64,000 nucleotides of DNA from Leptobrachium leishanense (lineage: Eukaryota; Chordata; Amphibia; Anura; Megophryidae): NCBI GenBank assembly GCA_009667805.1, contig CM019064.1, positions 77,808,400-77,872,399 of the forward strand. Reading direction: 5' to 3'. The position numbers were made by a program, and so were the translations under genes. The notes under the pieces are model-generated. The model saw only the letters and a list, made by a program, of their open reading frames with translations, ran no database searches and had not been told where the DNA came from. Position 1 is the first letter of the stretch, and every line of letters starts with the position of its first letter. Positions 47,059 to 58,029 of the stretch are shown here, in pieces.

Positions 47059-47611
47059 TGTCACGCCTCATGGCTGCAACCATCCTAACACCCCCCCCCC
47101 CCCGTGGTACATTCCCTGACCTGTAACCTGCATCCAGCTGTCATGTTCCATTCTTGGAACCCCTGAACCTGCATTCAGCATTCATTGTCTACAACCAGCT
47201 TTCATATTGCAACAGCTATCCTGTATCCCCCCCTGGTGGTGTACTTCATGTACTGCTCTCTGTAACCAGCACTGGTTCTGGCATATACACAGTTAACACT
47301 AAAGCACGTCACACCACACACTCGAAATAAAGTACTCAGCCCCACACTGACCAATTTCTGGTTCATTACAGCTCTTGTATGCTTAGAGTGAAGTTCTGTT
47401 TACCTGTTGCTCTGCAAAAACCTATTCATTTTGTTTTCCTGGTTCCTGCATTTATTTCCCCCACGCTTCCCACCATCCTGCAGAATTCATCCGGTCAGTT
47501 TCCATATTTCATCCCCTTCCAAACCTTACCCACCCCGTCATCTGTGTAGGAAACTGCATACTGGGCTCATATCCACACATCCTGCTGCCACCCTGGTACC
47601 CGGGCCTGACA
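47059..47611 (+). mobile_element. Solo LTR inserted in a satellite
   Basis: 553 bp starting TGTCACGCCTC and ending CGGGCCTGACA, flanked by GCGGT and GCAGT (4 of 5 match), with AATAAA at about 47325. It interrupts the 55-bp satellite, whose unit resumes directly after it. The LTR family is not recognised, and no internal genes accompany it. Confidence 0.65.
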
Positions 47612-47990
47612 GCAGTTCTGTGATACGCTCATACACTGCACGTTTCTATGGGTTTTATTGCTGTGCAGCTCTGTGATACACTCATACACAGTGCAGGTTT
47701 CTGTGGGTTTTATTGCTGTGCAGCTCTGTGATACGCTCATACACAGTGTATGTTCCTGTGGGTTTTATTGCTGTGCAGCTCTGTGATACGCTCATACACA
47801 GTGCATGTTTCTGTGGGTTTTATTGCTGTGCAGCTCTGTGATACGCTCATACACAGTGCATGTTTCTGTGGGTTTTATTGCTGTGCAGCTCTGTGATACG
47901 CTCATACACAGTGCTTTTTTCTGTGGGTTTTATTGCTGTGCAGCTCTGTGATATGCTTAGTGCACATTTCTGCGGATTTAATTGTAAAAT
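47612..47990 (+). repeat. 55-bp satellite, about 7 units
   Basis: Head-to-tail units share GGGTTTTATTGCTGTGCAGC and TGTGATACGCTCATACACAG. Two further units lie just left of the solo LTR (about 46982-47058), and diverged units are in the related hAT copy at 53100-53280. It has no coding potential. Confidence 0.9.
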
Positions 47991-48234
47991 CAATTAGAGC
48001 GGCTGTGATCCAGTATACTTGACATGCATTGGCTGATCTTTGTAAAAATGCTTGAATTTAAATATTTCATAATTTTATTAATCTCAATAGATACAACATT
48101 TGAAACGGTATACAAAATATACAAGTAGGGACTTGGGGTTTGGGTCGAAATCCCTACAGCCAGGTTCCCTAATGCCAAAATCCCGACGGCCAACTTCCCT
48201 ACACCGAGAACTCCGACAGCTACCTTTCAGACAT

Positions 48235-48660
48235 CCAAAATCCCAGCGGCAAACCCGAACCCTACTCCCTAACCCCCCTAAACCTAGCCCTAACCCTCTA
48301 AACCTAGCCATAACCCTAACCCCCCTAAACCTAGCCCTAACCCCCCAAAATCTAGCCCTAACCTCCTAACCCTCCAAAATCTAACCCTAACCCCCATAAC
48401 CTATCCCTAACCCCCCATAACCTATCCCCCTATAACCTAGCCCTAACCCCCCATACCTAGCCCCCCTATACCTAGCCCTAACCCCCCCTATAACCTAGCC
48501 CAAACCCCCCCATAACCTAGCCCTAACCCCCCCTATAACCTAGCCCTAACCCCCCCATAACCTAGCCCTAACCCCCCTATAACCTAGCCCTAACCTCCCC
48601 TTATAACTAGCCCTAACCCCCCTCCTATACCTAGCCCTAACCCCCCCAAACCTAGGGTTA
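48235..48660 (+). repeat. Degenerate telomere-like array (CCCTAACCCCC)
   Basis: About 20-22-bp units of the form CCTAGCCCTAACCCCCC with TATAA or CATAA inserts. CCCTAA, the vertebrate telomere hexamer complement, recurs in most units but never as a perfect hexamer run. The array is inside a hAT-like element, so it is a minisatellite with telomere-like content and not a chromosome end. Confidence 0.85.
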
Positions 48661-49187
48661 GCGTGTTAGTATTAGAGTTAGCTGCTGAGATTTTGAATGT
48701 CTGGAAGTTTGCCGTGTAGGGGAGTTGGGATGTCCGGCAGTTGTCCTGTCTGGAAGTTTGCTGTCGGGATGTTGGCATTAGGGCACCCGGCACTTGGTAT
48801 CGAGAAGAAAAGGTGGAGCCTAAAGAGGAAGGGCAGGGTTTAACTAGGAAGAGGTGTGACCTTGACAGGAAGGGGTGTGTCAAATTTAAATTGGGGTGCA
48901 CAAGTTTAATCAGGCCTAGGGCAGCATAAAACCTAAATACACCACTGCGCCCTACACCCATTTAGTAACAAAATATTTCTATACACTTGTGTTTTTGTTC
49001 AGTGGTCAATTAAGCAAAATGTTTCCAGTAAAAATAAAATTCCATCAAAACATATGGTAAATATAATCAGCAACCAAATAATTCTCAATTAAACCAAACA
49101 AAATCTTCCTGCAATTCCTTCCTTTTACAACTGGTTTATATAAAGAATTTAGTCAGTTTAGGTGTAACATTAAGGTAAAGCTATTAA

Positions 49188-49596
49188 GGCTGGGGTCAGA
49201 CGAATGCAATGCGAATGTGCGTTTAGGCACATTTTATTACGGCCGTGGTAGCAGCAAATGATGTCCAACGCAGGCCCACACACGAAGTATGGCTGCACGA
49301 AAGCAGCAAACGAACGCATTTTCGCAAGAACATTGAACCGCTAGTACTGACGTACAGAGTGCGCTGCGTCCGCATAGCAGCGTGTGTGCGCGTGATTAGG
49401 AGACGTCAGACGCTGCTCATGTCCGGCCAACATAACATCCAGACACCCAAAGTTTCCTGGTTTGGATCCGTAAAAATCAAGGCCGAAATTGCGCATCGTA
49501 TGACCGCTATCGCGTCTTCCGTGAAAAAATGCGTTTGGACGCATCAACACACTTTTTGACGGTAGACGTGAAAAATGCATTCGTCTGACCCTAGCC
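49188..49596 (+). mobile_element. PIF/Harbinger MITE, copy 2
   Basis: 409 bp with inverted ends GGCTGGGGTCAGACGAATGC and, in complement, GGCTAGGGTCAGACGAATGC. It is flanked by TAA at 49185-49187 and 49597-49599, the 3-bp duplication expected for PIF/Harbinger. Internal motifs ACTGACGTACAGAGTGCGC and GTGATTAGGAGACGTCAGAC also occur in the left 250 bases of the autonomous element at 34578. It is a deletion derivative and has no coding capacity. Confidence 0.92.
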
Positions 49597-49692
49597 TAAT
49601 CCATTATCGCTGAGATTACCATTAGACGTATTAAAACACTTTATATTTTATTCACAGTAATGGGACTAGTTTAACCACCTGGTTAATAATAT

Positions 49693-50745
49693 AATTTATT
49701 TATTTATTATTTATAAAGGATTTTACCAGGAAGGATACATTGAGATTTCTCTCGTTTTCAAGTATGTCCTGGGTTCGAGAACATTGAGTGGTTACAGAAA
49801 TACAAAATAGTAAAAATGCAAGATATTAACACAAGACCAAATATACAGATTAACAGAAAAATAAATATGGAGGAAATAAAGTTATTATGTTACCTCAATA
49901 CAAAATGCACATGTAAACATGTATGTTAATAGGGAAGTCTTAAGGGACTTTAGACTGGGGGAAGATTTGACGGTGTCTGGGAGGTTATTCCATATTTGCG
50001 GTGTTCTGTAGGAAAATGAGGATCGAGCCATTTTCTTTTTGTATTGCGGTATTGCAAGTAAGGTGCTGGTCCTGGATCTGAAGTTATAGGATGAGGGAAC
50101 TGCCGGGGGAAGCAGCATATTCAGGTAGGGTGGTAGCTTCCCAGAAAAGCTCTTAAACACCAGGTTGGAAAGGTGAAGGGTGCGTCTAGAGTCCAGTGAT
50201 GGCCAGTTTAGTTCTTTTAACATGTCACAATGGTGTGTCATGTAGTTACATTGTAGCACAAAGCGACAGAATGAGTTATACAATGTAGTAAGTTTCTGGA
50301 GGTGTGTTTGTGGGGCGGCTGCATACACTACATCTCCGTATTCAATGGCTGGCATAAGCATTTGTTGTACAATCTGCTTTCTTACCGCGGGGCTCAGGCA
50401 GGATTTGTTTCTGTACAGGGCACCTAGTTTGGGGTAGAGTTTAGATGAGAGTTTTTCGATGTGGGGGCCAAAAGATAGATTTGGGTCTAACCACATACCT
50501 AGGTATTTGAGAGAAGTGACTGTGGTCAGCATGCCATTTGATTTTGTCCCAACACATAGATGGGGTGTTTGCAATTTGTGTAGTTTAGGTGTGGTTCCAA
50601 AGAGCATTGTAACAGTTTTGTCAGTATTTAGAAAAAGTTTGTTATTTGCGATCCACTTTTCTACCTCTGTGAATTGTTCTTGCAGCACTGCCTCCAGCTG
50701 TGGGAGATTTGGTTTGCTGGTATAGATTACAGTGTCGTCTGCGTA
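49693..50745 (-). mobile_element. Rex1/CR1-type LINE, 5'-truncated, reverse
   Basis: Reverse-oriented copy of the family at 42.3-46.2 kb, beginning within the RT active-site region (YADDTVIYT, about 50745) and ending in the (TTTA)n tail at about 49693. Confidence 0.88.
49885..50745 (-). pseudogene. LINE RT C-terminal fragment
   Basis: Open for 267 codons on the minus strand: LQEQFTEVEKWIANNKLFLN, LKYLGMWLDPNLSFGPHIEK, MLMPAIEYGDVVYAAAP and IWNNLPDTVKSSP. It equals the C-terminal third of the full LINE protein. No stops are seen in this part, so this copy is less decayed than the long copy, but endonuclease and most of RT are missing. Confidence 0.85.
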
Positions 50746-50749
50746 ATAA

Positions 50750-51571
50750 TACTGGATGTATTGTCATAAGACTATTTTGGACAGCTAAATTAAAAGACCA
50801 TTATTATTTCCTGAATATGTTATTAAAAATACACTAACTCCAGTTTTAATTGAATGGGGCCTATAATATCATAAATACATCAGGGCATTTACTTACTTAG
50901 AAGTAAGTATTGCCATCACATAATAAGAATATACAGTATGAAATATTAGAATAGACAATATGAAGTGTTCTTCACTTAGAACAAACATTCAGTCATCTGG
51001 CATAGAATATCCTTATGAGAACAGCACAGTGATGATTCTTCCAAATATAAAGATGCAAAGTTCTGTGTTTTTTCTTCTTTCATTATTAATTTAAGATGAA
51101 ACAACTCCTTTTGTTAGAATGTTTTATTACCCAGCCTCTGATGGTATCCGCCAAAGGAAACATAACATTGCAATGTAAAATGATGTGTGGAGGAAATTTC
51201 CTCCAATTTCAATAGCTATATCGATATTGGTATCAAATGAATGATCTTCCATCTAGCTTGCTCAGCATCAGCTACAATGTGCGTTGGCATGCGTTACTAG
51301 GGCAATTTTCACCTAAATTAAAGAGCCTTGAAAAAATGTTAATAACCTGTCAGGGTTTAAAACTTGCAACGTTAAAACTTACATGGTTATGACTGAAGAA
51401 AAACATGTATTTAAACGTGTGACGTTCAGCAAAGGCACCTCCATAGTGTGCCAATATCTCTAAGAATGACATACAATAGACAAAGGAGTAACTAGACAAG
51501 CAGGATGAAACAAAAGTTGAACATCGCAAAAAACTACTTTGAAGGTGAATGGAAAGTGATTAGTCAATCAA
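50750..51571. other. Unassigned AT-rich DNA, no gene seen
   Basis: No recognised repeat family, coding region or structured RNA. Possibly host intergenic sequence. Confidence 0.4.
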
Positions 51572-51579
51572 CTTCCATC

Positions 51580-53589
51580 CAGTGGTGTATTTTGGCCTAG
51601 GCCAACAAGGCCTAGGACTAGGGCAGCACTTTCCAGGGGGCGGCAGCCCGCACTGCTGGCCCCACCCCTAAATTTTATATTTTTTTTACTTTTGCAAAGT
51701 ATTTTACCAGGAAGGATACATTGAGATTTCACTAATTTTCAAGTATGTCCTGGGTAGGCAAGGCCTAGGCTTTCACTTTCCAGGGGGCAGCAAAAAACCT
51801 CACCACTAAATGGGTTACTCAGAGCACCGAAATGACGCCAACGTTTTGGTGTTCTGTAGTTCCCTGCACTTCGGGGAATAAAATTTCCACACCCTGCAGT
51901 GAATTCACTGCAGGGTCCCCAAAGTGCAGGGAGTCGGCCACTGAATGCTGACACCGCAAACCCGTGGCCTGCTGTTTTCAAAAGAACTACTTATATGTAA
52001 ATTCCAGACATTTTCGTTAAGATCCTATGATAGAACAGCTATTCAAAAAAAAATTGGGGGAAATTTTGCTGAAAAATTACTAAAAAAGGTATTTAAATGG
52101 TTTATTAGATATTGCATAAAAACAGGAATATTTTTAACATTGAAACCTATGGGGTTCGACCTGAATAAACCTGCTGATTGAAACCACAGTACATCAGGGC
52201 ATTTCTCTGCCATTTCTCTGCTGTTTGGTGTTCTCTAACCATTACTTCTCTATGGGATTTGCACTGCCTTCAAACAGCCCTGTATTGCTGGCAGTTCGCC
52301 AAACTTGTGTGTGAGCATATCACAGAGCAGTGGTGTACTTAGGGGAGTGGCGGGAGAGGGCCGCTCCAGGTACCAGTGGATTATTGGGGTGTCATTAGGG
52401 GGTACTAGGAGGTGCCACTGACTGTCAGCTTTGAGCTGTGTGTTCTCAAACAATGAGCAGCGGAGCAGGGCATTTGCATACGGAATAAAATTGAATTGAA
52501 TAAAAATCCCCCTCTCCTCCTTCCTTAGCTCCTCCCCTGTCCCGCAGCAGCTCTAGGAGAGGGGGGGATGTGATTTGTGTGCAGAGAGAGAAGATGACAG
52601 TAAAAGGCAGGTAAAGGGGGGGTATCCGCAGAATATGAAGCCCTGTCTGCTTACTGCTGTTTAAAGTGGACCTTTCCTTAACCAGCACTGCAGTGATAGA
52701 AACTTGTCATTGAGCTGCCTGGCTCCTGGTGAGGCTGCGTGCATGCAGGTGACGTGGTCCGGCCAGTCAGGTGGTACTGAGTCTCAGTACCACCTGACTG
52801 GCTGAACCACGTGACAACACAGACTCACTCTATTCGGGACTGAACACCCACCGGGAAGGGAATCAAAGCCATGGTGCACCCTCTGGCAGTGGCACCCCAC
52901 TGCTGACAAGATGGCTCCACGCACAGCCGCGATCCTAACGTGGCCTGGAGGAACCTCCTGCTGAGTCCGTACACAGTCCCTGCTGACTCTGCACACAGCC
53001 CTACCGTGGACGGAGGCTGGTAAATATAGAATAAATAAATAATTGCTGCGTGCTCGTATTCACTCAGTTTGCTGGGAGTCTTATACACACACCGCACATT
53101 GCATTGCTGGGAGTTTTATTGCTGTGGATTCTGTAATACACACTGCATATTACTGTGAGTTTTATTGCCATGGAGCTCTGGGATACACTCATACACACTG
53201 AACATTACTATGGGTTTTATTGCTGTGCAGCTCTGTGATACGCTCATATGCAGTGCACGTTTCTGTGGATTTTATTGTTCAACCAATTAGAGTGGCTGTA
53301 ATCCAGTATACTTGATATGCGTGGCTGTTCTTTGTAAAAATGCTTGAATTTAAACATTTCATAAATTTATCTCAAATCGATACATTTGAAATGGTATACA
53401 AAATATACAAGTAGGCACTTGGTATCCACTTTTAATATAAAGAGAGGAAAAGGTGGAGCTTAAAGAGGAAGGGTGGGGATTAACCAGGAAGAGGGGTGCC
53501 CTTGATAGGAAGGGGTGCCTCAAATTTAAATTAGGGGGTGCACGAGTTTAGTCAGGCCTAAGGCAGCACAAAACCTAAATACACCACTG
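51580..53589. mobile_element. hAT-like element with satellites, copy 2
   Basis: Ends CAGTGGTGTATTTTGGCC and, in complement, CAGTGGTGTATTTAGGTTTT, with flanks CTTCCATC (51572-51579) and CTTACATC (53590-53597), 7 of 8 matching. Inside are a Rex1-type LINE tail (about 51680-51757), a segment related in reverse to the foldback MITE near 2400-2700, a second internal CAGTGGTGTACTTAGGGG end-like motif (52329), a long palindrome (52752-52812) and diverged 55-bp satellite units. No transposase is found. Confidence 0.72.
52762..52802. repeat. Near-perfect 20-bp-arm palindrome
   Basis: Left arm GCCAGTCAGGTGGTACTGAG (52762-52781), a one-base centre, and its exact complement (52783-52802). Complementarity continues imperfectly outward to ACGTGGT/ACCACGT (52752-52812). 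It is not followed by a T run and is not a terminator in this context. Confidence 0.85.
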
Positions 53590-53597
53590 CTTACATC

Positions 53598-55676
53598 ACT
53601 TTCTATCACTGGCTGCCTTCATGTTAAATCACTCACAGCCAGACACATATCGCCTTATATCAACTTTGAAAAGTGAAAAGGTTTGTGAAAGTTTTACAAA
53701 AACTACCTGCAAATAAAAGGAAGCATCAACCCCCCCCCCTCTTTTTCTCAGAGCGGTAAGGGTAAGTGGAAGTTAATGCAGCTGATCTCGGTAGGCCCAC
53801 AATATCCCTCCTTTGGAAAAAGAGACCAAAGGAATCTATTTCCAAACCATTCGATTTCTGAAGAGATCAGCCTTGGTAAGGGATTGTACACACAAATATG
53901 CACGTTATTAATTTCTTGATTTATTGGATTTTCTCTTGTCCTGTAAAATAAAGAAAATAAAACAAAACCCACTTCTACGTTTCCATATGTCTCCGAAATC
54001 ACACCAAACGCATATCTAGATAGTATGACAGCGCGACTGTGATACGGATGCCCAGACACCACAAGGCGTTCTACCCTAGCACTGTACTCTGTATCTGGAG
54101 GATCTTATCAGCTTGCAACGCAGGAGCGGGAGCGGGAAAGGAAAGACATATACATACATACATACATGTTACACACAAACACAGAACAGTGAAGCTTCTG
54201 GTATAACTCAGACATCTAATGCAGAGCTTGACAAATTCCAGGCATCAGGTCGCAATGGCAACAAGAATTTGCACCTGGACTTTTGTCAGCCCATTTACTG
54301 TTGGCAATAAGAATTTCAAATGCCTGCGGTGACACCCTGGACATGCAGTTCTGTACAGTGTCTGCCCTGCAGCTCTGGGGGTTTTGGCCACATGCTGTCT
54401 ATTGCCCCACCCCACTTTCTCCCTGCACTTTCTGCTGGCTGTACATGCTGATGGGCTGGGACAGCTTCCCCCACTGCATAACACAGGCAGAGGGACATAG
54501 TTCCCCCTGTGCCCCAGCAGCTACTCACCCTAACACCGGCACCCTGCCAAGCCCAGTGATGGGAGTTGCTGGATCAGAGCGCCCACAAGAAGGAAGGGAG
54601 GGAGGGGCTGCACTGCCTGCTTCTCTTCCGCACTGCATCTCTGTGTCGGTCTGTGCATTACACATGATCGGTTGGGGTGGCATTGGAAAGTGCAGAGTCT
54701 GGCCTTTCCAAAGATGTCCAACATGGCCATAACATTAAAATAAAAATAAACTTTTTTTTTTTTCTTTTTACACGGAGTTAATGGCTCAGCATTAAAGGGG
54801 TCAACAGTCAGGCTATATATCACATTGTGTATTACTTTCATTTTACCCTTGGTTTAGTTGTATATATAAAGGGTTAATGGGCAGGCTTCATTCCTTGAAA
54901 TGTATACACTGTAAGATTTCCCTAGATGAATGGCATTTTAGGGGTTAATGGGGAGGCTATGTACCAAATTGTGGTTTAATCACAATTGTTTTCCCCTAGT
55001 TATATTGTGGCATGTTAGGGGTTAATGGCACTCACTGATGAAGCTCTTGTAGCGAAACGCGTTTGAGGTGTTTATCTAAGTTTCCTAATAAACTTGTGAT
55101 TGACCGACTCTATTCAAGCGTATTCTGTTGATTCCAAACCGTTTGATACTTTTATTGTACATCTCTACGGCGCCTGGATCTTTGGTTGTCCTACCTACAC
55201 AGGAGAATCAGTGCCCCTGATCTATAAATTCACTGATTTGCCTACGTTTAGGTGCCTATTTGTTACAACTGGCACCCCTAAATGTGAGTATTCCTTTTTT
55301 GGCATGCTTACCTAAATTATGTGCTAAGATTCTGCACAAAATATTCTCCTTTTCTTCTTATTTTCATGTGTCTTCAATCAAATCTGTGGATGAGATGCTA
55401 AGCGGACCTAGAATTTTTTGACTGAATTTTTTGACTGGATTTAAAGAACGAACTTTTGCAAGCGCCAGACACCAGCTTTCTACATTTTTTGAACACTCTA
55501 TTTTCAGCGACTTTGGGGATTAGACGCTGGTTCTGTGTGTAAGGCTGCTGCATTTTTTCCTTCAGAGAATCGATTTTTATATCCTGTAAAGAACTGATGT
55601 CTACTAATTTTATTCTTTCCATCACATATTTATTAATTTGACTGTTTGTATTTATATTTTTGTTTATTAATTTTCA
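53598..55676. other. Unassigned DNA with repeats, no gene seen
   Basis: No convincing coding region. A motif AGCGAAACGCGTTTGAGG near 55052-55070 followed by AATAAACTTGTG (55088) resembles a repeat family seen in amphibian DNA. A short CATA run lies at 54150-54166. Open frames are short and lack recognised domains. Confidence 0.4.
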
Positions 55677-56192
55677 TTAACCCTTTCGCTGCTGAGGCTT
55701 TTCCCGCCCCTGTGCTGAGGTCATTTTTTACCTGTTTTGCGCATCATGTTTAAACGTGTTTTGAAGGCTTATTTTAGTATATGACCCAGACATATTATAT
55801 ATCGTTCTTTCCGTCAGACTCGGTAGATTCATAATATGTCATTATTATATGTATACGTTATGTCATGTCTGTATATTATAACAAAAAATGCAATAAAATA
55901 TGTATTTTCAATAATTTACAACGTGTAAAGTGTTTTTTTCCACATTTTAACATGCGAGCAATTGCGGTTATATTTTGTATGGGGTGCGCTTGTTAAAAAA
56001 ATTAGAGATGGGGACTCGTTACATTTTTTTTTGGGGAAAATGACACTATTTTTAACAAACGCACCGCATACAAAAATCGTTAGTGCAGCATCATTGTTCA
56101 CATTATAATTGAAATGGGAACAATATTGCTGCATTAACAAACCCAAAGAAAAAAAAGTGTTTATTTTTTTTTTTATTTTTTTTTTTTTTTAA

Positions 56193-56223
<31 letters not shown>

Positions 56224-56916
56224 CATTTTTAACTTTCATGTTTGGTATCGTTGGAACGGCCATGCTCTGGCCGATCCAACGATATCAAAATTTAACCCCT
56301 AGCTGCCACGGATCGGGAGATAGGGAGTTCATTGAACTCCCTATCTCCACAGTTGGTGGCAGTTAGGGGTTAACTGTAGGACTGGCGTCATCGTGCTACG
56401 CACGATGACGCCAGTCCTCTGGGGGAGTTCCCGGAGGCTTGGCCGACATCCAAGATGTCGGCCAGCTCCCGGGAAGGATCGCGAATCGGCGCTTTTCAGC
56501 GCCGATTTGCGATCCAGCTCCCCAGGGGTTAATGCCAGGCATCATTTGGAAGGGCAGGCTGTGCCCTTCCAAATGATGCCTGGGTTAACCCCCTGTGCGC
56601 CGCCGATCGGGAGGGAGAGAGGTCCGAAGGACCTCCCCCCCCTCCCTTTCAGGCGCCTCCTCCGCACATGCGGGGGGGGGGGGGGCGCGCCTGAATTAGG
56701 TGTCATCACGCCCCCGCGATGACACCTAATAATGGCGGCTGCTGGTCCGGATGCCGGCTGACATCCAGGATGTCAGCCCGCACCGGAGGGGCCAGCGATT
56801 GGCCGGAACCAGGCCGAACGCTGACCCCAATGTGAGGACGCGCTCAGCGCGTCCTCAGCACACCAGCGGTAATGCTGAGGACGCGCTGAGCGCGTCCTTA
56901 GCATTGAAGTGGTTAA
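55677..56916 (+). mobile_element. TTAA-target MITE, copy B
   Basis: TTAA at 55677-55680 and 56913-56916, with ends CCCTTTCGCTGCTGAGG and, in complement, CCACTTCAATGCTAAGG. It is colinear with copy A (748-1951) over the whole length, including GCATCATTGTTCACATTATA and the GACGCGCTCAGCGCGTC palindromes. It shows the empty site of the Harbinger insertion in copy C. It is non-coding. Confidence 0.85.
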
Positions 56917-57808
56917 TGTTTTGCACTATAACACATTTTGGATCATGCACTCTGGATGTCTAATTGGTTTTAATTAAGCTTATTTGTTTCACCCGATTGG
57001 GTTTGAGTTGTAATTATTGGTACACATTTAGTAGTCAGTAGGACTATTTTAAAGATACTATCAGCACTTTATAGTATTTTATTAGGGGTACTTCAGCACT
57101 TTAATTAATTAACTTATTATAGGCGATTTACCCTTTATCTGAGAACGTTATGTCTGACTGTTAGAACACACCATTATCTGCAGTCACGTTGTCACTCTTA
57201 TTCTTGCAATTTTGCACTTCCACCTTGTACCATTTTACACCGCCCAGGTGCATGTTATTGTATTGTGGTTTCATTACTGTTATTGGAATTCACAGCACTT
57301 TTAATTACATTTGCCACTTTTATTGTGCATATTGATTTAATATTATTAACACCACCTTTATAGATTATTGTACACTATATTATGTGTTGAAGAGTGTAAT
57401 TGCTTCCTAATTAGACGCAGCAGTATGCTCTCTCTGTAGACATTAGTGGCAATCATCATACCTTCATCTTCCAACTGATTAATTTTAATCATCTTCATAC
57501 ACTTAACGATTGTGTTCAACTATTCTCTGTTGGCTAGTAGAGACATTTAGTGGCGCCACACTCACACTGCATCTCTTGTATGTTAGGGGTTAATGGCAGT
57601 TACAAATTTAAAATGGTTAGTTTCTAAATCTGTTTGCATGGCCACTACATAAACCTCAGAGCTTACACTCTATTTCACCCTTTTATCCTCTGCACAGAAA
57701 CTTCAATGCTTCCCTGTGACACAGAAGCTGACCCAGAGTATATCCTTTTTTTTTCCTTTTCTTTAAAGCACAGCAAGCCTTTTATGTAGCCCTGATGTTT
57801 ATCTTTAC
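56917..57808. other. Unassigned AT-rich DNA, no gene seen
   Basis: AT-rich sequence with no recognised features. It may continue the repeat seen before the TTAA element (55020-55676). Confidence 0.4.
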
Positions 57809-58029
57809 AGATTATAAGAATAATAATAAAGCGCCAGCATATTCCGCAGCACTGTACAATAAGCACAGTATAGACAGGGTTACAATACATTGAACAACAT
57901 TTGACAAACAGTACAGGAGGAGATGAGGGCCCTATTCCCGTAGGAACTCACAATCTAGGAGGGTTGGGGTTGGAAACAGGAGGAGAGGACTGTAAGGTGA
58001 GAGTGATTGATGGTTGTGTCAGTGAGTTG

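Larger units (their letters stand above)
46290..48947. mobile_element. hAT-like element with satellites, copy 1
   Basis: Right end CAGTGGTGTATTTAGGTTTT (in complement) and left end TATCGGTGTAGTTAGGCCTA are inverted. They are flanked by CACCCTAC (46282-46289) and CGCCCTAC (48948-48955), which match at 7 of 8 positions. No transposase is seen. Contents: a GA-rich zone near 46830-46975, a 55-bp satellite, a solo LTR, and a telomere-like array. It is related to the element at 51580-53589. Confidence 0.72.

Noticed and set aside
47612..47990. CRISPR-like array
   Set aside because: Units are contiguous 55-bp repeats without unique spacers, and the genome is clearly eukaryotic.
48235..48660. True telomere or chromosome end
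   Set aside because: The hexamer never occurs as a clean tandem run, and the array lies inside a transposon with sequence continuing on both sides.
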